Positions 17,122 through 25,286 of a DNA stretch of 64,000 nt are shown one piece after another. The position numbers and the translations under genes were made by a program. The notes below the pieces were generated by a model. The model worked only from the letters and a program-made list of their open reading frames with translations. It ran no database searches and was not told the DNA's origin. Origin of the DNA: Streptomyces violaceoruber (GTDB taxonomy: Bacteria > Actinomycetota > Actinomycetes > Streptomycetales > Streptomycetaceae); NCBI GenBank assembly GCA_000720805.1, contig JODI01000014.1, positions 181,003-245,002 on the forward strand, in the 5' to 3' direction. Positions within the stretch are counted from its first letter, which is position 1; every line of letters starts with the position of its first letter.

Positions 17122-18651
17122 GTGGCAGCAGCACCAGTCTGGAGTGTCGACCCCCGAACCGGGAAGCAGCGTGAACAGGTTGCGGTGGAGGCCACTGCCG
17201 AGGAGGTGGACGCCACCGTCCGCGCCGCCCACGCCGCACGCGGCTCCCTCGCCGACCGCACGGTGCGCTCGGCGTTCCTGCGCGCCGCCGCCGACGAGCT
17301 GGAGGCGTCCAAGGACCACCTCGTCGAGGCCGCCGACGCCGAGACCGCGCTCGGTCCGGTCCGGCTGACGGGCGAGCTCGCCCGCACCTGCTACCAGCTG
17401 CGGGCCTTCGCGGACATCGTCGACGAGGGCGCCTTCCTCGACGTCGTCATCAACCACCCCGACGACACCGCGACCCCGCCCATTCCCGACCTGCGCCGCT
17501 ACAAGGTGCCGCTGGGCGTCGTCGCCGTGTACTCGGCCTCCAACTTCCCCTTCGCCTTCTCGGTCGCCGGCGGCGACACCGCCAGCGCGCTGGCCGCGGG
17601 CTGCCCGGTCGTCGTCAAGGCACACCCCGACCACCCGGGCCTGTCCGAGCTGGTCGCGTCCGTGCTGCGCCGGGCCGCCGCCGCTCACGACATCCCCGAG
17701 GGAGTCGTCGGCCTCGTCCACGGCTTCGAGGCGGGCATCGAACTGATCAAGCACCCGCTGGTCTCCGCGGCGGGCTTCACCGGCTCCATCCGGGGCGGGC
17801 GCGCACTGTTCGACGCGGCCGCGGCCCGTCCGGTGCCGATCCCGTTCCACGGCGAGCTGGGCTCGCTGAACCCCGTCGTCGTCACCGAGGCCGCCGCCAC
17901 CGAGCGGGCCGCGGAGATCGGCAGCGGGCTCGCCGGGTCGATGACCCTGGGTGTCGGACAGTTCTGCGTCAAGCCAGGTCTGGTGCTGGTGCCGACCGGC
18001 GCCGCCGGAGACGGCCTGGTCAAGTCCCTCACCGACGCGGTCAGCGACACCGACGCCGGGGTGCTGCTCGACCACCGCATGCGGGACAACTTCATCGCCG
18101 GGGTCACCAAGCGCACCGAGCTGCCCGACGTGGACTCCCCGGTGACGCCGGGCGCGGGCGGCGAGCACACGGTCAGCCCGGGCTTCCTGACGGTGCCCGC
18201 GGACAAGCTGGCGCAGGAGGGCGAGTACGACCTGCTCCTGGAGGAGTGCTTCGGGCCGGTCACCGTCGTGGCCCGCTACGAGGACGACGCCGAGGTGAAG
18301 TCGGTACTGTCGCGGCTGCCGGGGAACCTGACGGCGACGGTGCAGCTCTCCTCCGAGGAGGCGGCCGGTGAGGGCCGCGGGGCCGAGATCCTCCAGGAGC
18401 TGACCCCGCTCGCCGGGCGTGTGCTGGTGAACGGATGGCCCACGGGGGTCGCCGTGGCGCCGGCCCAGCACCACGGCGGGCCGTACCCGGCGACGACGTC
18501 GACGTCCACTTCTGTGGGTGGTACGGCCATCGAGCGGTGGCTGCGGCCGGTCGCCTATCAGAACGCGCCGGAGGCCCTGCTGCCGCCGGAGCTGAAGGAC
18601 GACAACCCGTTGGGGCTGCCCCGTCGGTTTGACGGGCGGCTCGAGCGATAG
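17122..18651 (+). CDS. NADP-dependent aldehyde dehydrogenase (ketoglutaric semialdehyde dehydrogenase-like)
   Basis: A 509-residue cytoplasmic ALDH. AVYSASNFPFAFSVAGGDT is the N-terminal cofactor-site segment of the 2,5-dioxovalerate dehydrogenase group; the general-base Glu is in FHGELGSLNP and the nucleophile Cys in VGQFCVKPGL. GTG 17122 is preceded by GGAGGG at 6-base spacing. Enzymes of this type oxidise alpha-ketoglutaric semialdehyde to 2-oxoglutarate at the end of pentose or hexarate breakdown. Divergent IclR regulation agrees with a catabolic role, and a link to pectin-derived sugar acids is an attractive inference only. Confidence 0.87.
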   Translation: MAAAPVWSVDPRTGKQREQVAVEATAEEVDATVRAAHAARGSLADRTVRSAFLRAAADELEASKDHLVEAADAETALGPVRLTGELARTCYQLRAFADIVDEGAFLDVVINHPDDTATPPIPDLRRYKVPLGVVAVYSASNFPFAFSVAGGDTASALAAGCPVVVKAHPDHPGLSELVASVLRRAAAAHDIPEGVVGLVHGFEAGIELIKHPLVSAAGFTGSIRGGRALFDAAAARPVPIPFHGELGSLNPVVVTEAAATERAAEIGSGLAGSMTLGVGQFCVKPGLVLVPTGAAGDGLVKSLTDAVSDTDAGVLLDHRMRDNFIAGVTKRTELPDVDSPVTPGAGGEHTVSPGFLTVPADKLAQEGEYDLLLEECFGPVTVVARYEDDAEVKSVLSRLPGNLTATVQLSSEEAAGEGRGAEILQELTPLAGRVLVNGWPTGVAVAPAQHHGGPYPATTSTSTSVGGTAIERWLRPVAYQNAPEALLPPELKDDNPLGLPRRFDGRLER

Positions 18652-18699
18652 CGGCTCCGCGTCCCCAAGGGTCTCCACCGGGCCTGAGAGAATCGGTTG

Positions 18700-19308
18700 A
18701 TGGACGTCGAACTTCCCGAACTGCCCTTCCTCCTGCGTACGTACGGACCGGAAGGCAACTGGTCGCATGAGGACGGCGTCCTCACCGGATGGGCGGGCCC
18801 CCGGCAGGACCGGTTCGTTCCGCCCATCGGGGAAGCGCTGGACCCCGCCTCCGACGCGCCCCGCCTCCTCGGGGCGCCCGAAGGGGACTTCCAGCTGATC
18901 GCTCGCGTCACGGTCGGGTTCGCCGGGGCCTTCGACGCGGGAGTCCTGTACGTCCATGTCGGGGAGCGGGCCTGGGCCAAGCTGTGTCTGGAGTACTCCC
19001 CGGACGTGCCCACCGTGTGCACGGTGGTCACCCGGGGACACTCGGACGACGCCAACTCCTTCACCGTGGACGGCAGTTCGGTCTGGCTGCGGGTGAGCCG
19101 GACCGGGCGGGCCTTCGCCTTCCACGCCTCCCGGGACGGCGAGCGCTGGACCTTCGTCCGGCTCTTCACGCTCGGCGACGAGAAGGAGACCGGCGCCGCC
19201 CTGGTCGGCTTCATGACGCAGTCGCCGATGGGGGAGGGGTGCGTCGTGACGTACGACCACCTCGAGTTCCGCCCCAGCTGGCCGGACGACCTGCGAGGCG
19301 GCAGCTGA
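18700..19308 (+). CDS. DUF1349-family protein (concanavalin A-like fold)
   Basis: A 202-residue cytoplasmic protein resembling the DUF1349/YoaO-like group, with a jelly-roll lectin/glucanase fold. Typical segments are GVLTGWAGPRQDRF, FQLIARVTVGFAGAFDAGVLYVHV-like strands, WAKLCLEYSP and SFTVDGSSVWLRVSRTG. I placed the start at ATG 18700; a TTG directly before it is also in frame. No enzymatic motif is known. Its 3' end overlaps the convergent MFS gene by 98 bp. Confidence 0.8.
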   Translation: MDVELPELPFLLRTYGPEGNWSHEDGVLTGWAGPRQDRFVPPIGEALDPASDAPRLLGAPEGDFQLIARVTVGFAGAFDAGVLYVHVGERAWAKLCLEYSPDVPTVCTVVTRGHSDDANSFTVDGSSVWLRVSRTGRAFAFHASRDGERWTFVRLFTLGDEKETGAALVGFMTQSPMGEGCVVTYDHLEFRPSWPDDLRGGS

Positions 19309-20656
19309 GGGCGAAGGTCACCGCGAGCAGGACCGCGCTGACGACCAGGCTCAGCCGCATCCCCTCGACGAAGCCGTCGGAGACCAGGGCCCCGAAGACG
19401 GCGATCCCCAGGCCGCCGGACACCTGACGTGCCGCGTTGAGCATCCCGGCCGCGAGGCCCGCCCGCTCGGCGGGCACGGCGTCCATCATCGCGGCGGTCA
19501 GGGGCGGCACCGTCAGGGCGCAGCCCAGCGCCATGGGGACCAGGAGCGCGGCCACCACACCCGTCGGCGTGCCGGCGTCGACGTACAAGAGCCCGAGCAG
19601 TCCCACCACGGCCAGCCCCTGCCCCAGCAGCATGGGCAGGCGCGGGCCGTGGCGGCCGGCGAGCTTGCCCGCCACCACGTTCGTCACCGCGATCAGCCCG
19701 GTCATGGGCAGGAACATCAGCCCGGCGGCCAGGGCGGAACGGCCCTGCACCTGCTGGAAGAAGAGCGAGAAGACGAACACCATGCTGTAGAAGGCCACGC
19801 TGACCGCCGCTCCCGCCGCGACCGTCGCGGTCACGGTCCGATCGCGGAAAAGGCCGAGTGGCACGACCGGGTGCGCCTGGCGCCTCTCGATCCGCAGGAA
19901 CGCGGCACCGGCGACGACGGCCACGGCTCCCGCGGCCCAGCCCGCCGTCCCGCCCTCGATCACCGCGAACGCCAGCGCCGTCAGGGCCAGCACCGCCGTC
20001 ACCTGGCCGGGCAGATCCAGCGGCGCCGGCCGGCGCCGCGAGCGTGGGGCCCGTACCAGCAGGACCAGGATCGCCACCCCGATCGGCACGTTGACGAAGA
20101 AGATCCCGCGCCAGTCCCACGCGGTGGTCAGCGCACCGCCCGCCACCGGTCCCAGGGCCACCGCCACCGAACCCCCGGCCGCCCACAGGGCCACCGCGCG
20201 TGCCCGCCGGGCCGGATCGGCGTACGCCTGCCGCACCAGCGCCAGCGAGGCCGGAAGGACGACGGCCGCCGCCACGCCCTGCGCCACCCGCGCGCCGATC
20301 AGGACCGGCAGGTTCGGTGCCAGTCCGCAGGCCACCGAGGCGAGCGTGAACACCGCGGTGCCGAGTCCGTACGCACGGCTCGCACCGGCCCGGTCCGAGA
20401 ACGCGCCGGTGGACAGCATGAGTGAGGCGAACGCCAGCGTGTAGGCGTCCACCACCCACTGCAGACCGGACATGCCGCTGCCGAAGGAGGAGCCGATCGC
20501 GGGCAGCGCCACGTTCACCACGGACGCGTCGAGGCAGATCAGCGCGAAGCCGAGGAGGGCGGCGGTGAGAGTGAGCACGGACGAGGAACGCTTGGGCCTC
20601 AACCCACGCCCACCCGAGGCAACTTGATCGGTCTGGAGGGTCTGCTTCATGGACAT
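19211..20656 (-). CDS. MFS exporter, DHA2 (EmrB/QacA) type
   Basis: A 481-residue, probably 14-helix, drug/proton antiporter. The start at ATG 20656 gives MSMKQTLQ followed by helix 1 (TLTAALLGFALICLDASVVN), whose LDASVVNVALP is the DHA2 signature; WVVDAYTLAFASLMLSTGAF is helix 2 and GARVAQGVAAAVVLPASLAL helix 4. It diverges from a GlxA-type regulator across 70 bp, the usual pairing for regulated efflux. Its last 98 bp overlap the DUF1349 gene on the other strand, giving an unusually basic C-terminal tail. Substrate unknown. Confidence 0.87.
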   Translation of the reverse strand: MSMKQTLQTDQVASGGRGLRPKRSSSVLTLTAALLGFALICLDASVVNVALPAIGSSFGSGMSGLQWVVDAYTLAFASLMLSTGAFSDRAGASRAYGLGTAVFTLASVACGLAPNLPVLIGARVAQGVAAAVVLPASLALVRQAYADPARRARAVALWAAGGSVAVALGPVAGGALTTAWDWRGIFFVNVPIGVAILVLLVRAPRSRRRPAPLDLPGQVTAVLALTALAFAVIEGGTAGWAAGAVAVVAGAAFLRIERRQAHPVVPLGLFRDRTVTATVAAGAAVSVAFYSMVFVFSLFFQQVQGRSALAAGLMFLPMTGLIAVTNVVAGKLAGRHGPRLPMLLGQGLAVVGLLGLLYVDAGTPTGVVAALLVPMALGCALTVPPLTAAMMDAVPAERAGLAAGMLNAARQVSGGLGIAVFGALVSDGFVEGMRLSLVVSAVLLAVTFALSCRLAGRPASWGGTRGGRTSRRTPPPSATAS

Positions 20657-20726
20657 GACTCCATCCTGCGGACGACCACCGCCGTACAGTAGTGGCCGGA
20701 TTGCCATATGCCCGGAGGTTCTGGCC

Positions 20727-21752
20727 ATGCCCCAGTCGGTCACCCCGCACCCCGTCGCGGTCACCCCGCACCCCGTCGCGGTCACCCCGCACCGTGTCGC
20801 GGTCATCGCGCCCTCACCCGTCGCGATGTTCAACCTCGCCATCCCCGAGATGCTCTTCGGCAAGGTCGAGCGGGACGGGCGACCCGGGTACGAGGTGGTC
20901 ATCTGCGCGGCCGAGCCGGGACCGGTGCCCACCACCGGCGGCCTCGACCTGTACGTACGGCACGGTCTCGACGCCGTACGGGAGGCGGACACGGTGATCG
21001 TCGCGGGCACCGGGGCGCCGTACGAACCGCACCCGCCGATCGTGGCCGCCGTCCGGGCGGCGGCTGCCGACGGCAAGCGGATCGCGTCCCTGTGCACCGG
21101 AGCCTTCCAACTCGCCGAGGCGGGCCTGCTCCACGGCCGCAAGGCCACGACGTACTGGACGCACGCCGAGAAACTCCGCAGCCTTTACCCGCAGGTAGAC
21201 CTGTGCGCGGACGTGCTGTACGTCCAGGACGGCCCCTATCTGACGGCGTCCGGCTACGCCGCCGGCATCGACCTGTGCCTGCACATCATCCGTACCGACT
21301 ACGGCGCCGCGGTAGCCAACGAGGTGGCCCGCCTCGCCCTCGTCGCCCCCGTGCGCCCGGGCGGCCAGACCCAGTTCACCCAGACCCCGCTGCCACCCGA
21401 GCGCGGCACCGCCTGCGCCGACACCCGGGGCTGGGCCATGCGCAACCTCGACAAGCCGCTCACGCTCACCGACCTGGCGCGGCACGCGGGAGTCTCCGTC
21501 CGCACCCTCACCCGCCGCTTCCACGCCGAGAGCGGGGTCAGCCCCCTCCAGTGGCTGCTCCACCAGCGCATCGAGCGGGCGAAGGAACTCCTGGAGACCA
21601 CCACCCTCCCCATGGACCAGGTGGCCCGCGCCTGCGGCCTCGGCACGGCGGACTCCCTGCGCACCCACGTGACCCGCCGCACAGGCCTGCCCCCGAGCGC
21701 CTACCGCACGCAGTTCAGCCGCCTGGGAACCACGGCAGCCACCGTCGCGTGA
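20727..21752 (+). CDS. GlxA-family transcriptional regulator (DJ-1/PfpI + AraC HTH)
   Basis: A 341-residue regulator: a class I glutamine amidotransferase-like N-terminal domain (about 25-190, with IASLCTGAFQLAEAGLL around the nucleophile-elbow Cys) and a C-terminal AraC double helix-turn-helix (about 235-330, LTLTDLARHAGVSVRTLTRR and MDQVARACGLGTADSLRTH). Start at ATG 20727 is supported by GGAGG (20715-20719). The N-terminal strand is preceded by a threefold VTPHPVA repeat, which is unusual for the family. Divergent from an MFS exporter, which is its probable target. Confidence 0.88.
   Translation: MPQSVTPHPVAVTPHPVAVTPHRVAVIAPSPVAMFNLAIPEMLFGKVERDGRPGYEVVICAAEPGPVPTTGGLDLYVRHGLDAVREADTVIVAGTGAPYEPHPPIVAAVRAAAADGKRIASLCTGAFQLAEAGLLHGRKATTYWTHAEKLRSLYPQVDLCADVLYVQDGPYLTASGYAAGIDLCLHIIRTDYGAAVANEVARLALVAPVRPGGQTQFTQTPLPPERGTACADTRGWAMRNLDKPLTLTDLARHAGVSVRTLTRRFHAESGVSPLQWLLHQRIERAKELLETTTLPMDQVARACGLGTADSLRTHVTRRTGLPPSAYRTQFSRLGTTAATVA
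20739..20801 (+). repeat. Three 21-bp tandem repeats at start of GlxA gene
   Basis: Units at 20739-20759, 20760-20780 and 20781-20801 are the same 21-mer; the first two are identical and the third differs at two bases. They encode (VTPHPVA)2-VTPHRVA. Near identity at the DNA level indicates recent slippage duplication. Confidence 0.9.
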
Positions 21753-21862
21753 GACACCCCGCCGGTCGGTCCGCACTCCGGGGGAATGAAACCGGCTGCT
21801 TGAACGTTCATCCACCCGGCGGAGGGAGCCTCCGTACCCGTACGACCTGGAGAGCCGAGACC

Positions 21863-22579
21863 ATGCGCGTCGAAATCTGGACGGACATCGCCTGCCCCTG
21901 GTGCTATGTCGGAAAGGCCCGCTTCGACAAGGCGCTGGAGGCCTTCCCGCACCGCGACCAGGTCGAGGTCGTGCACCGCTCCTTCGAGCTGGACCCGAGC
22001 CTCGCCAAGGGCGACGTCCAGCCCGTGATCAGCATGCTCACCAAGAAGTACGGCATGAGTGAGGCGCAGGCCCAGGCCGGCGAGGAGAACCTGGGCGCGC
22101 AGGCCGCCGCCGAGGGCCTCGCGTACCGCACCCGGGGCCGCGACAACGGCAACACATTCGACATGCACCGCCTGCTCCACTTCGCCAAGGAGCAGGGCAG
22201 GCAGGACGAGCTGATCCAGATCCTCTACCGGGCCAACTTCGCCGACGAGCGGTCCGTCTTCTCCGAGGGCGACGAGCGCCTGGTCGAGCTGGCCGTCGCC
22301 GCCGGCCTGGACGCCGACGCCGCCCGCACGGTCCTCGCCGACCCGACCGCGTACGCCGACGACGTCCGCGCCGACGAGCGCGAGGCGGCCGAGCTCGGCG
22401 CGAACGGGGTGCCCTTCTTCGTCCTCGACCGCAAGTACGGCGTCTCCGGCGCCCAGCCCACCGAGCTCTTCGCCCAGGCACTGACGCAGGCCTGGGGCGA
22501 GCGTCCTCCCCTCAAGCTGATCGACGAGGGTGACGCGGAGGCCTGCGGCCCGGACGGATGCGCGGTGCCGCAGGCCTAG
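21863..22579 (+). CDS. DsbA-family oxidoreductase (FrnE-like)
   Basis: A 238-residue thioredoxin-fold protein without a signal peptide, so cytoplasmic. Residues 1-25 contain IWTDIACPWCYVGKARF, with the CPWC redox pair; the all-alpha insertion follows (about 45-150) and NGVPFFVLDRKYGVSGAQP near 175-195 carries the cis-Pro loop. The Cys pair plus this insertion match the FrnE/2-hydroxychromene-2-carboxylate isomerase-like group linked to disulfide stress. A 10-bp palindrome TGAACGTTCA (21801-21810) lies upstream. Start ATG 21863; the upstream sequence GGAGAGCCGAGACC offers a weak ribosome site. Confidence 0.88.
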   Translation: MRVEIWTDIACPWCYVGKARFDKALEAFPHRDQVEVVHRSFELDPSLAKGDVQPVISMLTKKYGMSEAQAQAGEENLGAQAAAEGLAYRTRGRDNGNTFDMHRLLHFAKEQGRQDELIQILYRANFADERSVFSEGDERLVELAVAAGLDADAARTVLADPTAYADDVRADEREAAELGANGVPFFVLDRKYGVSGAQPTELFAQALTQAWGERPPLKLIDEGDAEACGPDGCAVPQA

Positions 22580-22683
22580 GGCCCTGCAAAGCGCAGGTCG
22601 GGGCGGACGTATAAGCGTCTCTTGGCGAAGCCACGTGGAAATCCGCAATGGACTGAGGGGTGGCCGGGGGTCAGAGTGGACCC

Positions 22684-23733
22684 ATGGAGACCTTCGAGAG
22701 CCTCGTCCGCGCCGAGTTCGCCCCGAAGAACACCTATCTGAACACCGCGAGCACCGGGCTGATGCCGGCCCGGACCGTGGCCGCCATGCACACCGCCGTG
22801 GAGGCGTCGGCGGCCGGGCAGCCGACCGACATGTTCGCCGACGTGGAGGCGGCCCGGGCCGCCTTCGCCCGGCTGACGGGCGTTTCCGCCGACCGGGTGG
22901 CGGCCGGGGCCTCGGTCGCCGTCTACAGCGGCCTGATCGCCGCGTCCCTGCCCGAGGGCGCCGAAGTCCTCACGGCCGAGGGCGACTTCAGCTCCCTCGT
23001 GAACCCCTTCCACATCCGCCCCGACCTCAAGGTGCGCACCGTCCCGCTGGAACGCGTCGCCGAGTCGGTACGGCCCGGCACCGCGCTGGTCGCGGTGAGC
23101 GCCGCCCAGTCGGCGGACGGCCGGGTCGCCGAGCTCGCCGCGATCAGGGCGGCGGCCCGCGAGTACGGGGCGCGGACGTACGTCGACGCCTCTCAGGCCG
23201 CCGGATGGCTGGACTTCACGGCCGACGCCCACGACTACGTCTCCTCGGTCGCCTTCAAATGGCTGCTGTGCCCGCGCGGGGTGACCTTCCTGGTCGTTCC
23301 GGAGGACCTCGGCGGCCTCCCGTCGCTGTTCGCGGGCTGGGTGGCGGGGGAGCACCCCTGGGACGCCTGCTACGGCCCGGTCGACGAACTCGCCCGCTCC
23401 GCACGCCGGTTCGACGAGAGCCCGGCCCTCTTCTCGTACGCCGGCGCCCGCCGCTCCCTCGCGCTGCTGGAGGAACTGGGCGTGGACGCCGTACGCGCCC
23501 ACGATCTCGCCCTGGCCGACCGTTTCCGCGCCGGCCTGCACAGCCTCGGCCACGAACCCGTGCCGTCCCCCGGCTCCCCGATCGTCTCCGTCCCCGGACT
23601 CGGCCACCGCCAGGGCGAGCTGAGCGACGCCGGGGTCCAGGTCTCCGACCGTGCGGGCAACCTGCGGGCCGCGTTCCACCTGTACAACACTCCGGCCGAC
23701 GTCGACCGTCTGCTGGACGTCCTGTCGTCCTGA
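22684..23733 (+). CDS. Aminotransferase class V-fold PLP enzyme
   Basis: A 349-residue PLP-dependent enzyme of the cysteine desulfurase/kynureninase-like class V fold. Segments include NTYLNTASTGLMP at the N-terminus, YVDASQAAGWLDF (Asp contacting the PLP ring) and SVAFKWLLCPRGVTF, whose Lys should be the Schiff-base residue. No sulfur-accepting Cys loop typical of IscS is apparent, so a lyase or epimerase role is equally possible. An in-frame GTG at 22660 is an alternative start. A long inverted repeat follows the stop. Confidence 0.8.
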   Translation: METFESLVRAEFAPKNTYLNTASTGLMPARTVAAMHTAVEASAAGQPTDMFADVEAARAAFARLTGVSADRVAAGASVAVYSGLIAASLPEGAEVLTAEGDFSSLVNPFHIRPDLKVRTVPLERVAESVRPGTALVAVSAAQSADGRVAELAAIRAAAREYGARTYVDASQAAGWLDFTADAHDYVSSVAFKWLLCPRGVTFLVVPEDLGGLPSLFAGWVAGEHPWDACYGPVDELARSARRFDESPALFSYAGARRSLALLEELGVDAVRAHDLALADRFRAGLHSLGHEPVPSPGSPIVSVPGLGHRQGELSDAGVQVSDRAGNLRAAFHLYNTPADVDRLLDVLSS

Positions 23734-23738
23734 ACACG

Positions 23739-23800
23739 GGTGCGGGCGGCGTCACCGGCGTGGCTGTGAAGCCGCTCCCGCCTGTGACACCGCCCGCACC
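23739..23800. terminator. Long hairpin between class V aminotransferase and ect operon
   Basis: GGTGCGGGCGGCGTCAC (23739-23755) and GTGACACCGCCCGCACC (23784-23800) pair over 17 positions with one mismatch; the 28-base loop contains a further small stem. It lies between convergent genes and likely terminates both transcripts. Confidence 0.75.
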
Positions 23801-23823
23801 ATCCGTTCCTCAGAACGCGGGGC

Positions 23824-23856
23824 TCACTTCACCGGCGTGAAGTCCCGCGCCCCGAT
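23824..23856 (-). pseudogene. Duplicated remnant of the ectD 3' end
   Basis: Read on the minus strand this encodes IGARDFTPVK-stop, matching the true ectD ending IGARDFTPVR-stop at 23903-23935. A 21-nt stretch (23837-23857 and 23916-23936) is identical. The two copies flank about 45 bp containing a palindromic element, so this looks like a short duplication made when that element arrived. Confidence 0.65.
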
Positions 23857-23866
23857 GCCGCATGCT

Positions 23867-23883
23867 CCGGGGGCAACCCCCGG
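23867..23883. repeat. Palindromic CCGGGGG-CAA-CCCCCGG element
   Basis: A perfect 7-bp stem with loop CAA, followed by more C/G-rich sequence up to about 23898. Short elements of this form are, as I recall, widely dispersed between genes in Streptomyces genomes. Here it lies just past the ectD stop and could act as its terminator. Confidence 0.65.
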
Positions 23884-23902
23884 ACCCCCGGCCGGGCTCC
23901 AC

Positions 23903-24820
23903 TCATCGCACAGGAGTGAAGTCCCGCGCCCCGATGAACTCGGGCCGCCGTACCGGAGCCGAGAACGGCTCGACCGCCTCGTTCTCCACGCTGTTGAACA
24001 CGATGAACACGTTGCTGCGCGGGAACGGCGTGATGTTGTCGCCCGAGCCGTGCATGGCGTTGCAGTCGAACCAGGTCGCCGAACCGGCCTTGCCGGTGAA
24101 CAACCTGATGCCGTACTCGGACGCCATCTTGGTCAGCGCCTCGTCGGAGGGCGTGCCCGCGTCCTGCATCTGCAGGGACTTCTTGTAGTTGTCCTTCGGC
24201 GTGGCCCCCGCACACCCGAGGAATGTCCGGTGCGACCCCGGCATGATCATGAGGCCGCCGTTGGTGTCGTAGTTCTCGGTGAGCGCGATCGACACGGACA
24301 CGGTCCGCATGTTCGGCAGACCGTCCTCGGCGTGCCAGGTCTCGAAGTCGGAGTGCCAGTAGAAGCCGCTGGCTCCGAAGCCGGGCTTGACGTTGATCCG
24401 CGACTGGTGGACGTACACGTCCGAGCCGAGGATCTGCCGGGCCCGGCCGACGACCCGCTCGTCGCGGACCAGGCGCGCGAAGACCTCGCTGATCCGGTGC
24501 ACCTCGAAGACGGACCGGATCTCCTGCGACTGCGGCTCGACGATGGAGCGTTCGTCGGCGCGGATCGCCGGGTCCGTGACGAGCCGCTCCAACTCGCGCT
24601 GGTAGACGCCGATCTCGTCCGGGCCGACGAGCTGGTCGATGGCGAGGAAGCCGTCGCGCTCGAACGCCTGGAGGTCGGTGTCGGAGACCGGTCCGGCGGT
24701 GCCGGGCGGCGACCAGACGACCGGGTCCTGGCGCGGAACAGCCACCTCGGTGGCGCCGCGGCTGGGGTAGAGATCCGTGACGGTGGTACTGGGCGTGGTG
24801 CCTGGCGTGGTGGTGGTCAT
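23903..24820 (-). CDS. ectD: Ectoine hydroxylase
   Basis: A 305-residue Fe(II)/2-oxoglutarate dioxygenase converting ectoine to 5-hydroxyectoine in the cytoplasm. The EctD signature FYWHSDFETWHAEDG (about 150-164) supplies the His-x-Asp iron ligands, NAMHGSGDN the second His, and SNVFIVFNSVEN follows with the 2-oxoglutarate-binding region. Residues 1-35 are a Thr/Pro-rich N-terminal extension. It is the last gene of ectABCD, 7 bases after ectC, with GAGGAGG about 12 bases before ATG 24820. A partial duplicate of its 3' end lies downstream. Confidence 0.96.
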   Translation of the reverse strand: MTTTTPGTTPSTTVTDLYPSRGATEVAVPRQDPVVWSPPGTAGPVSDTDLQAFERDGFLAIDQLVGPDEIGVYQRELERLVTDPAIRADERSIVEPQSQEIRSVFEVHRISEVFARLVRDERVVGRARQILGSDVYVHQSRINVKPGFGASGFYWHSDFETWHAEDGLPNMRTVSVSIALTENYDTNGGLMIMPGSHRTFLGCAGATPKDNYKKSLQMQDAGTPSDEALTKMASEYGIRLFTGKAGSATWFDCNAMHGSGDNITPFPRSNVFIVFNSVENEAVEPFSAPVRRPEFIGARDFTPVR

Positions 24821-24827
24821 GGTGATG

Positions 24828-25232
24828 TCACACCTCCTCGGGTTCGGTGAGCAGCGGGTAGACGCCGTTCTCGTCGTGGTCCTCCCGACCGGTCACGGGC
24901 GGGTTGAAGACACAGATGCAGCGGAAGTCCTCCTTGATCCGCATCGTGTGCCGCTCGTGGCCGTCGAGCAGGTACATGGTCCCGGGCGTGATGGTGTACT
25001 TCTGCCCGGTCTCGTCGTCGGTGAGCTCGGCCTCGCCCTCGACGCACACGACGGCCTCGATGTGGTTCGCGTACCACATCGACGTCTCCGTGCCCGCGTA
25101 CAGGGTCGTCTCGTGCAGCGAGAAGCCGACCCGTTCCTTGGCGAGGACGATGCGTTTGCTCTCCCACGTGCCGGACGCGGCCCTCACGTGCCGGTCGGTG
25201 CCTTCGATGTCCTTGAACGAACGGACGATCAC
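24828..25232 (-). CDS. ectC: L-ectoine synthase
   Basis: A 134-residue cupin enzyme that cyclises N-gamma-acetyl-L-2,4-diaminobutyrate to ectoine. [16 protein letters not shown] is the conserved N-terminus; the cupin core includes [29 protein letters not shown] residues and [17 protein letters not shown]. Start is GTG 25232. It lies 54 bases after ectB and 7 before ectD on the same strand. Confidence 0.96.
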   Translation of the reverse strand: MIVRSFKDIEGTDRHVRAASGTWESKRIVLAKERVGFSLHETTLYAGTETSMWYANHIEAVVCVEGEAELTDDETGQKYTITPGTMYLLDGHERHTMRIKEDFRCICVFNPPVTGREDHDENGVYPLLTEPEEV

Positions 25233-25286
25233 GGTGCTGCGATGCCTCCTAGGTGGATGTGCTGATGCGATGCGCCGGTCTGCCGG

